The notes under the pieces: model-generated
Databases searched by the model: none
The model's input: only the letters and a program-made list of their open reading frames with translations
What the model was told of the DNA's origin: nothing
In this document: positions 8,264 through 16,335 of the stretch, piece by piece
Layout: every line of letters starts with the position of its first letter
How positions within the stretch are numbered: position 1 is the stretch's first letter
Source: UBA9732 sp963621975
GTDB taxonomy: Bacteria > Spirochaetota > Spirochaetia > Sphaerochaetales > Sphaerochaetaceae
Assembly: GCA_963621975.1 (NCBI GenBank)
Contig: CAVFGI010000002.1
Span: 48,601-112,600 of the forward strand
Direction of reading: 5' to 3'
DNA: 64,000 nt
Translations under genes and position numbers: made by a program

Positions 8264-10622
8264 GTTTGTTAGCCCAACTTACAATGGCTCCTGCACCACT
8301 TAAGACTTGATTTTTGTCGCCATCAACAAAGAATGTGGGCACAGACATGACTGAATACTCATTAGCAAGCTCACTGTTCTCTTGCGCATCAACTACTGTA
8401 TATGCAATATTGTTTCGTTCAAGAGCAGCTTTTGCTGTTGGACAATTTGGACAGGTTTTTGTTGTAAACAAAAGGTTGCCTGCAACTTTTGCTTTAGAAC
8501 TAGCCTCAATTGCCTTTGCTGCATCGTGATAGCAAGTACCATTAACAGCTCCACCAAAATTGTAGGTCTTGCGGTCTTTAAATTCCTGTGTTTTACCAAT
8601 ATTCCAGTTCTGTACTGGACGATAATACCCAGTAATTCGTGAATAGACCTCTGTTTTAGCTCCACATTTTGGGCAAGTATAGTGCTCTCCTTGGATGTAG
8701 CCGTGTTCCTTACAAATTGAATAGGTTGGACTGATTGTGAAGTATGGCAGTTTATAGTTAGATGCTATTTTCTTCACCAAAGTTGCCACACTCTCCCAAC
8801 TAGATGGCTGTTCACCTAAGAAGACATGGAAAACGGTTCCACTAGTGTACTTAGTTTGTAAGTCATCCTGAATATCCATAGCACGGAAGAGATCTTCTGT
8901 AAAACCTACTGGAAGGTTGGATGAATTGGTGTAGTATGGAGACTTCTCCGTGCCGGCCGTAATAATATCGGGATAATGCTTCTTGTCGTGCATGGCCAAG
9001 CGGAATGAAGTGCTCTCTGCTGGGGTAGCCTCTAGGTTGTAGAGATCTCCATAAAGCTCTTGATAATCTGAAAGTCTCTCGCGCATGTGGTCAAGAACGG
9101 CTGCCGTGAATTTTTGACCACGTGGGTCTGTTAAATCGCAACGCAACCACTTTGCATTCAAGCATGCTTCATTCATACCCACAAGACCGATGGTGCTGAA
9201 ATGGTTATCAAAAGATCCAAGATAGCGCTTTGTGTATGGATAAAGGCCATTCTCCAAGAACTTGGAAATTGCTGTTCTCTTAATCTTAAGTGAGCGGGCA
9301 GCAATATCCATAAGCTTATCCAGACGGGTATAGAAATCCTGTTCATCCTTTGCCAAGTAAGCAATTCTAGGAATGTTAAGGGTTACAACACCAACAGAAC
9401 CTGTGGACTCACCACTTCCAAAGAAACCTCCACTCTTCTTTCTCAACTCTCTAAGGTCTAGTCTAAGACGACAACACATACTACGAACATCGCTTGGCTG
9501 CATCTCAGTATTACCAATGTAGTTGGAGAAGTATGGGGTTCCATAACGCATTGTCATGGAGAAAAGAAGCTTATTGTTCTCTGTTGCGCTCCAGTCAAAA
9601 TCCTTTGTAAGTGAATATGTAGGAATAGGATACTGGAAACCACGACCATTGGCATCACCATTGATCATAATCTCTAAGAATGCCTTATTAACTATGTCCA
9701 TTTCCTTTTGGCAGTCGCCATAGGTGAAATCCATTTCCTTTCCACCAACAATTGCTGGGAGATCTTTAAGATCTGGTGGAACAGTCCAGTCCAAAGTAAT
9801 ATTTGAGAATGGAGCCTGTGTACCCCATCTAGAAGGAGTATTTACACCAAAGATAAAGCTTTCAATGCACTGTTTAACTTCTTTAAAACCAAGATTCTCT
9901 GCTTTTACAAAGGCTGAGAGGTAGGTATCAAAAGAGCTAAATGCCTGAGCTCCTGCCCATTCATTTTGCATGATACCAATAAAGTTGACCATTTGGTTAC
10001 AAAGAGTTGAAAGGTGTTTTGCAGGAGATGATGAAATCTTTCCTTCTACTCCACCAAGGCCCTCTTTAATTAACTGTTTAAGGCTCCAACCTGCACAGTA
10101 ACCTGCAAGCATTGATAGGTCATGTAGATGCATGTCTGCATTTCTATGAGCCTCACCAATCTCCTCATCATAGACCTCTGAGAGCCAATAGTTAGCTGTA
10201 ATTGCTCCACTGTTTGAGAGAATAAGACCGCCAATGCTGTAATTGACTGTACTATTTTCTTTAACACGCCAGTCGTCTGCCTTGAGGTAGCCGTCTACGG
10301 TCTTCTTATAGTCAATCATGTTCTGTTCAACATTTCTGACATTCTCATGCTGCTTTCTATAAAGGATATAAGATTTAGCTACGTCTCCATAACCACAAAG
10401 TGAGAGGGTGATCTCAACACTATCCTGAATATCTTCAACCCCAATTTCCCCATTCTGGACTTTTGATCCAAAGTCTGCTGCAGCTCTGAGTGCTATAAGT
10501 CCAATAATTTGCTTATTAGCCTCTCTTCCTGTTGCATCAAAGGCTTTTTGAATGGCATTCTCTATTTTGGAGATATCAAAGTTAACCTTGCTCCCATCTC
10601 TTTTAATGACTGTCTGAATCAT
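8256..10622 (-). CDS. nrdD: Anaerobic ribonucleoside-triphosphate reductase with fused glutaredoxin-like domain
   Basis: Class III ribonucleotide reductase of 788 residues, making dNTPs without oxygen. It has an N-terminal ATP-cone (IKRDGSKVNFDISKIENAI), the large ten-stranded barrel, then a zinc-type cysteine region (SICKEHG...YTCPKCG) and the segment SRITGYYRPVQNW expected to hold the radical glycine. After about residue 710 comes an extra redoxin domain with CPNC (C724, C727) and a cis-proline SVPTFF, resembling NrdH/glutaredoxin. Some class III enzymes use thioredoxin or a redoxin instead of formate as reductant; the fusion suggests that type. It is the first gene of the operon, with NrdR-like boxes upstream. 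Confidence 0.94.
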   Translation of the reverse strand: MIQTVIKRDGSKVNFDISKIENAIQKAFDATGREANKQIIGLIALRAAADFGSKVQNGEIGVEDIQDSVEITLSLCGYGDVAKSYILYRKQHENVRNVEQNMIDYKKTVDGYLKADDWRVKENSTVNYSIGGLILSNSGAITANYWLSEVYDEEIGEAHRNADMHLHDLSMLAGYCAGWSLKQLIKEGLGGVEGKISSSPAKHLSTLCNQMVNFIGIMQNEWAGAQAFSSFDTYLSAFVKAENLGFKEVKQCIESFIFGVNTPSRWGTQAPFSNITLDWTVPPDLKDLPAIVGGKEMDFTYGDCQKEMDIVNKAFLEIMINGDANGRGFQYPIPTYSLTKDFDWSATENNKLLFSMTMRYGTPYFSNYIGNTEMQPSDVRSMCCRLRLDLRELRKKSGGFFGSGESTGSVGVVTLNIPRIAYLAKDEQDFYTRLDKLMDIAARSLKIKRTAISKFLENGLYPYTKRYLGSFDNHFSTIGLVGMNEACLNAKWLRCDLTDPRGQKFTAAVLDHMRERLSDYQELYGDLYNLEATPAESTSFRLAMHDKKHYPDIITAGTEKSPYYTNSSNLPVGFTEDLFRAMDIQDDLQTKYTSGTVFHVFLGEQPSSWESVATLVKKIASNYKLPYFTISPTYSICKEHGYIQGEHYTCPKCGAKTEVYSRITGYYRPVQNWNIGKTQEFKDRKTYNFGGAVNGTCYHDAAKAIEASSKAKVAGNLLFTTKTCPNCPTAKAALERNNIAYTVVDAQENSELANEYSVMSVPTFFVDGDKNQVLSGAGAIVSWANKHA

Positions 10623-10660
10623 ACCCCACCTCTAAAATTATTTAAAAGTTATATAACTTT

Positions 10661-10708
10661 ACACAATATGTAGCGTAGTTTGCATTTGTGATACACAATA
10701 AGTAGTAC
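10661..10708 (-). promoter_or_regulatory. Pair of NrdR-box-like operators upstream of nrdD
   Basis: ACACAATATGTAGCGT (10661-10676) and ACACAATAAGTAGTAC (10693-10708) both resemble the NrdR consensus ACACWATATATWGTGT. They are spaced exactly 32 bases start to start, the three-helical-turn spacing known for NrdR pairs. They lie 39-86 bases upstream of the nrdD start. NrdR itself is not in the window. Confidence 0.6.
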
Positions 10709-10841
10709 TATACAAGCCATACACATGTCAATCATAAAAAGAAAAAATTTTAGAGGTTTTTGCTATTGTTTAAAAAATGGCTCTTGCCCAAAAACATGGG
10801 GATTGAAATAAAGTATGCAGTGCGGACAACCATATCAAGTG

Positions 10842-10885
10842 AAAATAGAACTTTTGCGCTCTATTTTTTTCAAAAGTTCTATTTT
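10842..10885. repeat. Perfect 15-bp inverted repeat (hairpin)
   Basis: AAAATAGAACTTTTG (10842-10856) is the exact reverse complement of CAAAAGTTCTATTTT (10871-10885), with a 14-base loop. It overlaps the start of the 41-bp tandem repeats. Confidence 0.75.
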
Positions 10886-10995
10886 GTAGATCTATAGAAA
10901 AATTTTTTTTCCTAAAGTTCTATTTTATAGATCTATAGAAACTTTTTTTCTTCCAGAGTTCTACTCTTTGGCTCTATGAAAAATTTGGCTCAAGC
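10873..10995. repeat. Three 41-bp imperfect tandem repeats
   Basis: Units begin at 10873, 10914 and 10955, each starting (A)AGAGTTCTA or AAAGTTCTATTTT followed by GATCTATAGAAA-like sequence and a T-rich tract. Units 1 and 2 are close copies; unit 3 is diverged. No coding potential. Confidence 0.65.
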
Positions 10996-11144
10996 ACATT
11001 TTTGTGAGGATGAGTAGGCTCTAGCTTTGGAGCGTTTTCTGCTTCTCTCCCATATCTTGAGAAAGAAGTACCTTGTGTCTCTGAAGCCATAGGCCTGCCA
11101 TCGTTCGTTGTTTCAATCCCCACATTTGTGGGCAAGAGTCAAAA

Positions 11145-11190
11145 AAAGGCTACTTAGATGACCCTTTTTAGGATCAAAAAAGTAGCCTTT
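11145..11190 (-). terminator. Terminator downstream of the 71-residue protein and lacI
   Basis: Read on the minus strand, AAAGGCTACTT (11190-11180) pairs with AAGTAGCCTTT (11155-11145) and runs into a seven-T tract. It ends the cupin-lacI-small-protein transcript. Confidence 0.8.
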
Positions 11191-11212
11191 GTAAAATCGC
11201 TAAAATGTAAAC

Positions 11213-11428
11213 TTACTCTTCAGCCTTCTTAGCAGCCTCTTCTAGCTTTTCAGCAATGCGTTTCTGATATTCAGCAGCCTTTTCAGGATTTGAAATCATA
11301 AATGCCTTGCTATAGAAAACTTCTTCAGCCCTAAGCTCTTCTCTGACAACCGATGGAGGAAGCATGATATCTTCATCGGTATCCCAATAATAAGTGTCGA
11401 TAATTTTTTTAATTTGTCTTTTCTTCAT
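11213..11428 (-). CDS. Small charged protein of unknown function
   Basis: 71 residues beginning MKKRQIKKIIDTYYWDTDED and ending in a Glu/Lys/Ala-rich helix (KAAEYQKRIAEKLEEAAKK). No known family is recognised. It sits 23 bases downstream of the lacI-type gene on the same strand and before a strong terminator, so it is probably the last gene of that transcript. The acidic N-terminal region and helical tail suggest a soluble cytoplasmic protein. Weak ribosome binding site; the reading could be a small accessory gene. Confidence 0.55.
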   Translation of the reverse strand: MKKRQIKKIIDTYYWDTDEDIMLPPSVVREELRAEEVFYSKAFMISNPEKAAEYQKRIAEKLEEAAKKAEE

Positions 11429-11451
11429 GCTTTAAGCGTAACACTTTAGAC

Positions 11452-12471
11452 CTAGCTGGTCAATGAACTCTTACGCGGAATAAGACCAGGATTAAGCATC
11501 ACCGTCTCCACATTGTCTGCATTCTCATCCCACGTTCCCTCTAGTTTCTCCTTCAAAAGACGTGTGGCAGTAATGCCCATCTCCTCTAGAGGCAATTCAA
11601 TTGTAGTAATTGGTGGGTTCCAAAAAAGTGAGAAGTCTCGATTATCGCAGCCCACAATCTTAACATCACGGGGACAGAGCCTACCAATGCCTTGAGCATA
11701 CGCCATTGCACCGGCAGCAATATAGTCATTTGCACAGAAAATGCCATCAACATTAGGGTGAAGCGAGAAGAGTCTTTCAGCTAGCGTGTAGCCTGCTTGA
11801 TACGAGTAGTCCGCATACATCACGCACTCAGATGGCAAGCACCCTCCAAGCTCAACAATGGCCTGTTTGAACCCTTCATACCGATATTTTGTAGAAAGTC
11901 TGTCTTTTGGGCCACCAAGAAAGGCCAAATGGCTAGCCCCTTGCTTAATTAAATGCTCGGCTGCAATGCGTCCTGCATAATGATTGTCAGGCAAAACTGA
12001 AACCTCTTTTGGCACATGGCTATTAATAAAAACCACAGGAAGCCCTGTCTTAGAAAACTCCGCCAATGCGCTAGCATCTACAGAAAGATGGTGACAAACA
12101 ATCAGCCCCTCAACCCCATAACGCTGAAAGAATTTGCGTGCTTTCACATAGTCAGATCCAAATTCCTCGCCGGAGGCAATCATCATGGAAATGTCTGCCT
12201 CTGTTAATCCACGCTCAGCCCCTTTAAGAATTTTTGCGGAGAAATCTTCAGTGATATCAACAGCAAAAAAACCAACAATCCCAGAGCGTCCTTTGCGCAG
12301 ATGGCTTGCACTATAAGAGGGAATGTAGCCCACTTCCTCTATGACCTTGAGTATTTTTTCCTTATTCTCTCTACTAACCGGACGTTTGCCATTCAGTGCA
12401 TGGGTAACCGTGCTAACACTCACCCCCGCAGCCTTTGCCACATCTGTTATAGTTGCCTTGCATTTCTTCAT
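11452..12471 (-). CDS. LacI-family transcriptional regulator
   Basis: 339 residues. The N-terminal helix-turn-helix and hinge are classic: TITDVAKAAGVSVSTVTHAL then NGKRPVS (residues 6-33). A periplasmic-binding-protein-like sensor domain follows (GIVGFFAVDITEDF; the typical DGIFCANDYIAAGAM near 235; VKIVGCDNRD). Such proteins usually repress sugar-use genes until a sugar ligand binds. Its genes are not obvious here: the upstream neighbour is a cupin protein 48 bases away on the same strand. The effector is unknown. Confidence 0.92.
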   Translation of the reverse strand: MKKCKATITDVAKAAGVSVSTVTHALNGKRPVSRENKEKILKVIEEVGYIPSYSASHLRKGRSGIVGFFAVDITEDFSAKILKGAERGLTEADISMMIASGEEFGSDYVKARKFFQRYGVEGLIVCHHLSVDASALAEFSKTGLPVVFINSHVPKEVSVLPDNHYAGRIAAEHLIKQGASHLAFLGGPKDRLSTKYRYEGFKQAIVELGGCLPSECVMYADYSYQAGYTLAERLFSLHPNVDGIFCANDYIAAGAMAYAQGIGRLCPRDVKIVGCDNRDFSLFWNPPITTIELPLEEMGITATRLLKEKLEGTWDENADNVETVMLNPGLIPRKSSLTS

Positions 12472-12519
12472 ACATGAACCTACGTTGTCTTTGCAATTTC
12501 ATATATTGTAGGCTCTTGC

Positions 12520-12870
12520 TTAACTATAAATAATCAAGGCAATCATATCTAGTGGCTCATCATAGGGATTATCAATTCCATGACCTGTGCCACTAGGGGT
12601 AAAAGTTACATCTCCCGCTTCAATAGGAACTATAGTGCCGTTATCGTTATAGTTGCCCTTACCGGAAAGAATATAGTAAATCTCAGTATCACCTTCATGC
12701 TTGTGAAAACCAATACCAGAATGTGGAGCTACCGTAGTATGAGAAAAGAGTCTGCCCTTTCCATTGAGCTCCTCGTCAGAATTTATCAGTCTTCTCACTG
12801 TAATGTAACCATCAGCTCCAAACCTATGTTCTGCTTTATTAACTATTCTTTCATTTGCTTTTCTGATCAA
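12520..12870 (-). CDS. Small cupin-domain protein
   Basis: A single-domain cupin with both motifs: GIGFHKHEGDTEIYYILSG (metal-binding His, His, Glu) and PSGTGHGIDNP (third His). I start it at the TTG at 12870, giving MIRKANER as in family members and 116 residues. GAGGG lies just upstream. A longer ATG-initiated reading to 12927 adds 19 basic residues with no support. Cupins of this size are often sugar or organic-acid isomerases or binding proteins; the substrate cannot be told. It precedes the LacI-type regulator, so both may serve one sugar pathway. Confidence 0.78.
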   Translation of the reverse strand: MIRKANERIVNKAEHRFGADGYITVRRLINSDEELNGKGRLFSHTTVAPHSGIGFHKHEGDTEIYYILSGKGNYNDNGTIVPIEAGDVTFTPSGTGHGIDNPYDEPLDMIALIIYS

Positions 12871-13013
12871 GATTTCACCCTCTTTTTTCTTTCTTTTTTG
12901 ATACGCTAATCCAAGCATGAAATGCATGGATAATCAATGTTTTATATACAACATCATTATACAAATTTTTTGCAATACTAGTAAAGAATTGTCCATAAGA
13001 GATTACTCTATTA

Positions 13014-13071
13014 AATCATTTATAGTCGAAATCAAAGAGATAATATCAAAGAGATAATTTAGCTTTTCTCC
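13014..13071. repeat. Direct repeat copy 1, downstream of the DUF4143 ATPase, with 14-bp duplication
   Basis: Starts AATCATTTATAGTCGAAATC and ends AGCTTTTCTCC. It matches 14315-14357 across about 43 bases with scattered differences, and contains ATCAAAGAGATAAT twice in tandem (13031-13058). Confidence 0.6.
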
Positions 13072-14288
13072 TAACACCACTTGTCCAAAAGCAGAAAGTC
13101 GCGGATATTCTTGTGCTTTATGCCGTCACGACTCATATCTATTTCGTCCATAGAAACTACATACTTAGGCCAGCTATCTTTGACTGAGTTATAGACGTTA
13201 AATTCTCTTTCCTTCGTGGATTCACTGGCAAGCAGGTAGGTCACCTGTATATATATTTTTTCATTTGCTTTAGATGCAACAAAATCAATCTCTTTCTCCC
13301 CCACTCTACCGGTATTGACAGCATAACCACGCCTCAGAAGCTCCATGAAAACAATATTTTCCAAGACAAGCTCCACATCTTCTGAATTCCTGCCGTACAC
13401 AGCCTCTTTTAGGCCGTGGTCTGCAATATAGTATTTTTCATTCATAGAGAGCATTTTTTTGCCTACCACGTCCTCACGCTTTACCTGATAAAAAAGAAAA
13501 GCCTCCACACCGTACTTGATATAATTCAGAACTGTGTCCACGCTCACTTTACGCTTCTCAGCTTTAAAATATTTAGACACCGATAACGCTGAGAACGTAC
13601 GTCCCATATTTGCCATCACATACGCAATAACTCTCTCCAATAGATCCATATCTCTAATGTTGTTTCTCTTGGCAATATCTTTCACTACAATTGAGGAGAA
13701 CGCATCTACAAGATAAATCTTTGATGCATTCTCATTGTAATCCAACTCAGATAAAAACGGCATTCCACCAAATGAAAGGTACTTCATAAAAGCAGAAGGC
13801 ACGCTTTCGTTGGGGAAAGACTTACGAAAAAGAGTGAGAAACTCGGTAAAAGAAAACGGATAAATAACAAACTCAACATATCTACCAGCAAGGTAAGTCG
13901 CAAGTTCTCCAGATAATAGCTTTGCATTTGAACCAGTGATATAAATATCGCAATCAATAGTGACACGAAGAGAGTTTACAATCTTCTCCCACTCTTTAAC
14001 TTCCTGAATCTCGTCAAAAAAAAGATAAACCTTTCCATCAACTTTTTCTTTCCTTTTAAGAATTTCGTCGTTAAGAGAAGAATCCATACATAGATTTGCC
14101 AGTGACAAATCTTCAAAATTATAAGAAAAGAAGTTTGAGTCTTTAACACCATTCTTTCTGAGTTCTCTTTTTATAAGCTCAAGCATAACAGACTTCCCAG
14201 ATCTACGTATTCCTGTCATAACCTTGATAATATCTTTACCTATAAATGGCCGAATTCGGCTCATATACATTTCACGTTCAATTAGCAT
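13071..14288 (-). CDS. AAA ATPase with DUF4143 nuclease-like C-terminal domain
   Basis: 405 residues. An N-terminal ATPase domain holds the Walker A GIRRSGKS (about 27-34) and a Walker B-like VYLFFDEIQEV (about 88-98). The C-terminal DUF4143 region includes GRNSEDVELVLENIVFMELLRRGY and EIDFVASKANEKIYIQV, which has the PD-(D/E)xK nuclease-like pattern E-x-D...QV. The family is common in anaerobes and archaea, often in many copies, with unclear function and suspected links to mobile DNA. Imperfect direct repeats flank the gene on both sides, which supports a mobile or duplicated cassette. Confidence 0.88.
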   Translation of the reverse strand: MLIEREMYMSRIRPFIGKDIIKVMTGIRRSGKSVMLELIKRELRKNGVKDSNFFSYNFEDLSLANLCMDSSLNDEILKRKEKVDGKVYLFFDEIQEVKEWEKIVNSLRVTIDCDIYITGSNAKLLSGELATYLAGRYVEFVIYPFSFTEFLTLFRKSFPNESVPSAFMKYLSFGGMPFLSELDYNENASKIYLVDAFSSIVVKDIAKRNNIRDMDLLERVIAYVMANMGRTFSALSVSKYFKAEKRKVSVDTVLNYIKYGVEAFLFYQVKREDVVGKKMLSMNEKYYIADHGLKEAVYGRNSEDVELVLENIVFMELLRRGYAVNTGRVGEKEIDFVASKANEKIYIQVTYLLASESTKEREFNVYNSVKDSWPKYVVSMDEIDMSRDGIKHKNIRDFLLLDKWC

Positions 14289-14314
14289 AAAAGCTCCTTC
14301 TTATAGTATTTTAC

Positions 14315-14357
14315 ATCATTTACAATCGAAATTAAAGAGGAAATTTGGCTTTTCTTC
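14315..14357. repeat. Direct repeat copy 2, upstream of the DUF4143 ATPase
   Basis: Starts ATCATTTACAATCGAAATTA and ends GGCTTTTCTTC, the same order of blocks as the copy at 13014-13071. A related ACTATAATCGAAACTATA motif follows to 14376. Confidence 0.55.
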
Positions 14358-14404
14358 GACTATAATCGAAACTATACTCAAAACCAAATAAATAATGGAG
14401 CGTC

Positions 14405-15142
14405 TTAGTTTTCTATGCCTTTATAAGTTTTGCGGAGGTTTTCATAGCCTTCAATGGTGCCAACGTCAAAACGCTGACCGTTCATGAGGAAGGCATGAAC
14501 GGGCCTGCGAGAGGCAAGATATGATATAAATGAGCCAGGAGCGTCTACATTAAGGCCAAAATTAATAGCTTCAAATAGTAAAGAGAGGTCTTCAGCTTTG
14601 TAGAAGTAGAAAGGTGGAACTGCCCAGTTTGATTTGGGCTCCTGTGGTTTTTCTTCCATATTCAAGATTAGGTCATTGTCATCTATGACACAAACTCCAG
14701 TACGGCGAAGACGAGAGAGATCGGACTGGAAGTGGCGCATGACACAACTAGTGTTCTTGTGGTGTGCATAATCCAAAAAAGCGCGGAAGGAGAAATCTAG
14801 GACGTTGTCGCCTGCTAGGACAAAAGTATCGCAAATAGGCCGACAAAATCCCTGATTAAGTACGAATGTGATATCGCATAGAGCTCCAAGGCGTGTTTCG
14901 TTGGAACAGGTGCCATCATCTAGCACGGTAACATTTGGCTTGTCTTGTGCCCAGGTGCAGAAATTTGGGAAAAACTTGTGATTAGTGACAACATAAAAGT
15001 GCTCAATCCCACAAGAGATAAGATCATCACAAAGCCAATCTAAAATAGGCTTGCCACCAATTTCCAGTAGTGGTTTTGGGAAATTCAATGTAAGCGGATA
15101 CATGCGAGTTGCATATCCTGCAGCCAAAATAATTGCATTCAT
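14405..15142 (-). CDS. Sugar-1-phosphate nucleotidyltransferase
   Basis: 245 residues of the NTP_transferase family. The N-terminus MNAIILAAGYATRMYPLT plus FPKPLLEIGGKPILD is the nucleotide-binding signature; a metal-binding aspartate lies in VLAGDNVLDF. It makes a nucleotide sugar from a sugar-1-phosphate and NTP. It is the last gene of a tight operon, 3 bases after the galacturonokinase-like gene, which itself follows a UDP-glucuronate 4-epimerase-like gene. From this context I infer the substrate is a uronic acid 1-phosphate, giving UDP-galacturonate; glucose- or mannose-1-phosphate cannot be excluded. Confidence 0.85.
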   Translation of the reverse strand: MNAIILAAGYATRMYPLTLNFPKPLLEIGGKPILDWLCDDLISCGIEHFYVVTNHKFFPNFCTWAQDKPNVTVLDDGTCSNETRLGALCDITFVLNQGFCRPICDTFVLAGDNVLDFSFRAFLDYAHHKNTSCVMRHFQSDLSRLRRTGVCVIDDNDLILNMEEKPQEPKSNWAVPPFYFYKAEDLSLLFEAINFGLNVDAPGSFISYLASRRPVHAFLMNGQRFDVGTIEGYENLRKTYKGIEN

Positions 15143-15145
15143 GTT

Positions 15146-16318
15146 CTACCATCCCACCCCATTTGAACTCTCACACAAATGGAAAGAATACTTGCCATCT
15201 AAAGCTGGAAAAGCCTTCAAATACTGGGCGCCAACTTTAGCCTCAATTTCATCGGCACGCTCTGGTTCAATAAGGGCCATACAACAGCCTTTAAAACCAG
15301 CACCAGAAAACCTGCCACCATAGATGCCAGCTGTAGCACGCATGATTTCATAAAGTTTTTTAAGCTCATCACAGCCACACTCATAATTGTAGATACTAGA
15401 GGCGCCACTTTCAAACACTAAAGCACCATACCCTTCAAGATCACCTTTTCGCCAGAGTTCTGCACCCTGCTCAGCTCTTTTAAACTCCGTGAAGTAGTGC
15501 TCTGCACGTCGTCTCCACAACTCTGGAAGTCTATCTTTATATGCCTCAAAGACTTCATATGGAACTTCACGTAAACATGTTTGGGCAAAAGAATTATAGT
15601 CCATACCAGCATAGGCCAAAAGCGCATAGGCTGCAGCCTTGCACTCATCTTGCCTGAGATTATACTTAGAATTTTTCAAAGAGCGCTCCAAGCCAGAAAA
15701 GAAAATTCCAACCTTATAAGGCTTCATATTAGGGGCAGTTGGAATGAGTTCATATTCATCATTAAGAGTATCCAAGTACAGCAAGTGGTCTTTTTTTGCC
15801 AGAACTTCACAACTCTGGTCCAGCTTTCCGCACGACACTCCCACGTACTCATTTTCTGCCATCTTGGCCATGAGAATCATCTCCATGCAACCCAGCTGTA
15901 TTCCATTTACTTTGCATAGAGCTTTCAAAAAACCGATAATAGTAGCCGCAGAAGAAGAGAGTCCTCCAATTGGCAAGCTACCTTCAATAACACCAGAAAG
16001 TCCCACGCTTAGTTTGTACTTTTCACCAAGAACCTTGGTAGCACCACGTAAATGATCGGCCCAGTCTCCCTGTTTTTGCTCCGGTACAGCGTTGACAAAA
16101 AACTGTGCGCGCTTGGGAAAATTTACTGAGCGTAACTCTATAATGCCATTGAGTTTAGGGCTGTATGCAATGTGCACCCCTTTATCAAGTGCAAAGCCAT
16201 TTATTTTTCCAAATTGATGGTCAATATGTGCTCCAAGGGGACACACTCTATATGGACAGAATAATATCTCTTGTGGCGCTTTATGATATGTTTTTTCAAA
16301 GACTTCAATACATTCCAT
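15146..16318 (-). CDS. GHMP kinase, galacturonokinase-like
   Basis: 390 residues of the GHMP/galactokinase family. The substrate-binding signature is CPYRVCPLGAHIDHQFG (about 20-36) rather than the galactokinase RVNLIGEHTDY. The ATP loop is GGLSSSAA and the third motif GRFSGAGFKGCC. The PYR.CPLGAHIDHQ motif, the RRAEHYF segment and SSIYNYECG closely match plant galacturonokinase (GalAK), as I remember it. I therefore favour galacturonic acid as the substrate, phosphorylated at C1. Neighbours agree: a UDP-glucuronate 4-epimerase-like gene upstream (17-base gap) and a nucleotidyltransferase downstream. Ordinary galactokinase is the alternative. Confidence 0.8.
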   Translation of the reverse strand: MECIEVFEKTYHKAPQEILFCPYRVCPLGAHIDHQFGKINGFALDKGVHIAYSPKLNGIIELRSVNFPKRAQFFVNAVPEQKQGDWADHLRGATKVLGEKYKLSVGLSGVIEGSLPIGGLSSSAATIIGFLKALCKVNGIQLGCMEMILMAKMAENEYVGVSCGKLDQSCEVLAKKDHLLYLDTLNDEYELIPTAPNMKPYKVGIFFSGLERSLKNSKYNLRQDECKAAAYALLAYAGMDYNSFAQTCLREVPYEVFEAYKDRLPELWRRRAEHYFTEFKRAEQGAELWRKGDLEGYGALVFESGASSIYNYECGCDELKKLYEIMRATAGIYGGRFSGAGFKGCCMALIEPERADEIEAKVGAQYLKAFPALDGKYSFHLCESSNGVGW

Positions 16319-16335
16319 AATTTTTCAGCCAATCC

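Larger units (their letters stand above)
10781..11138. repeat. 29-bp imperfect inverted repeats bounding a 358-bp MITE- or CRISPR-remnant-like segment
   Basis: A 29-base sequence at 10781-10809 on the plus strand recurs on the minus strand at 11110-11138 with 25 of 29 positions identical. Each copy starts CTCTTGCCCA and ends GGGGATTGAAA(T/C). The minus-strand copy contains the palindrome CCCACAAATGTGGG. The ATTGAAAC end is like many type I/III CRISPR repeats, but the copies are inverted and alone. The interior has no gene. Confidence 0.6.

Noticed and set aside
12871..12927. Longer ATG-started form of the cupin protein
   Set aside because: The 19 extra residues are basic, unlike family members, and a TTG with GAGGG at 12870 restores the usual N-terminus.
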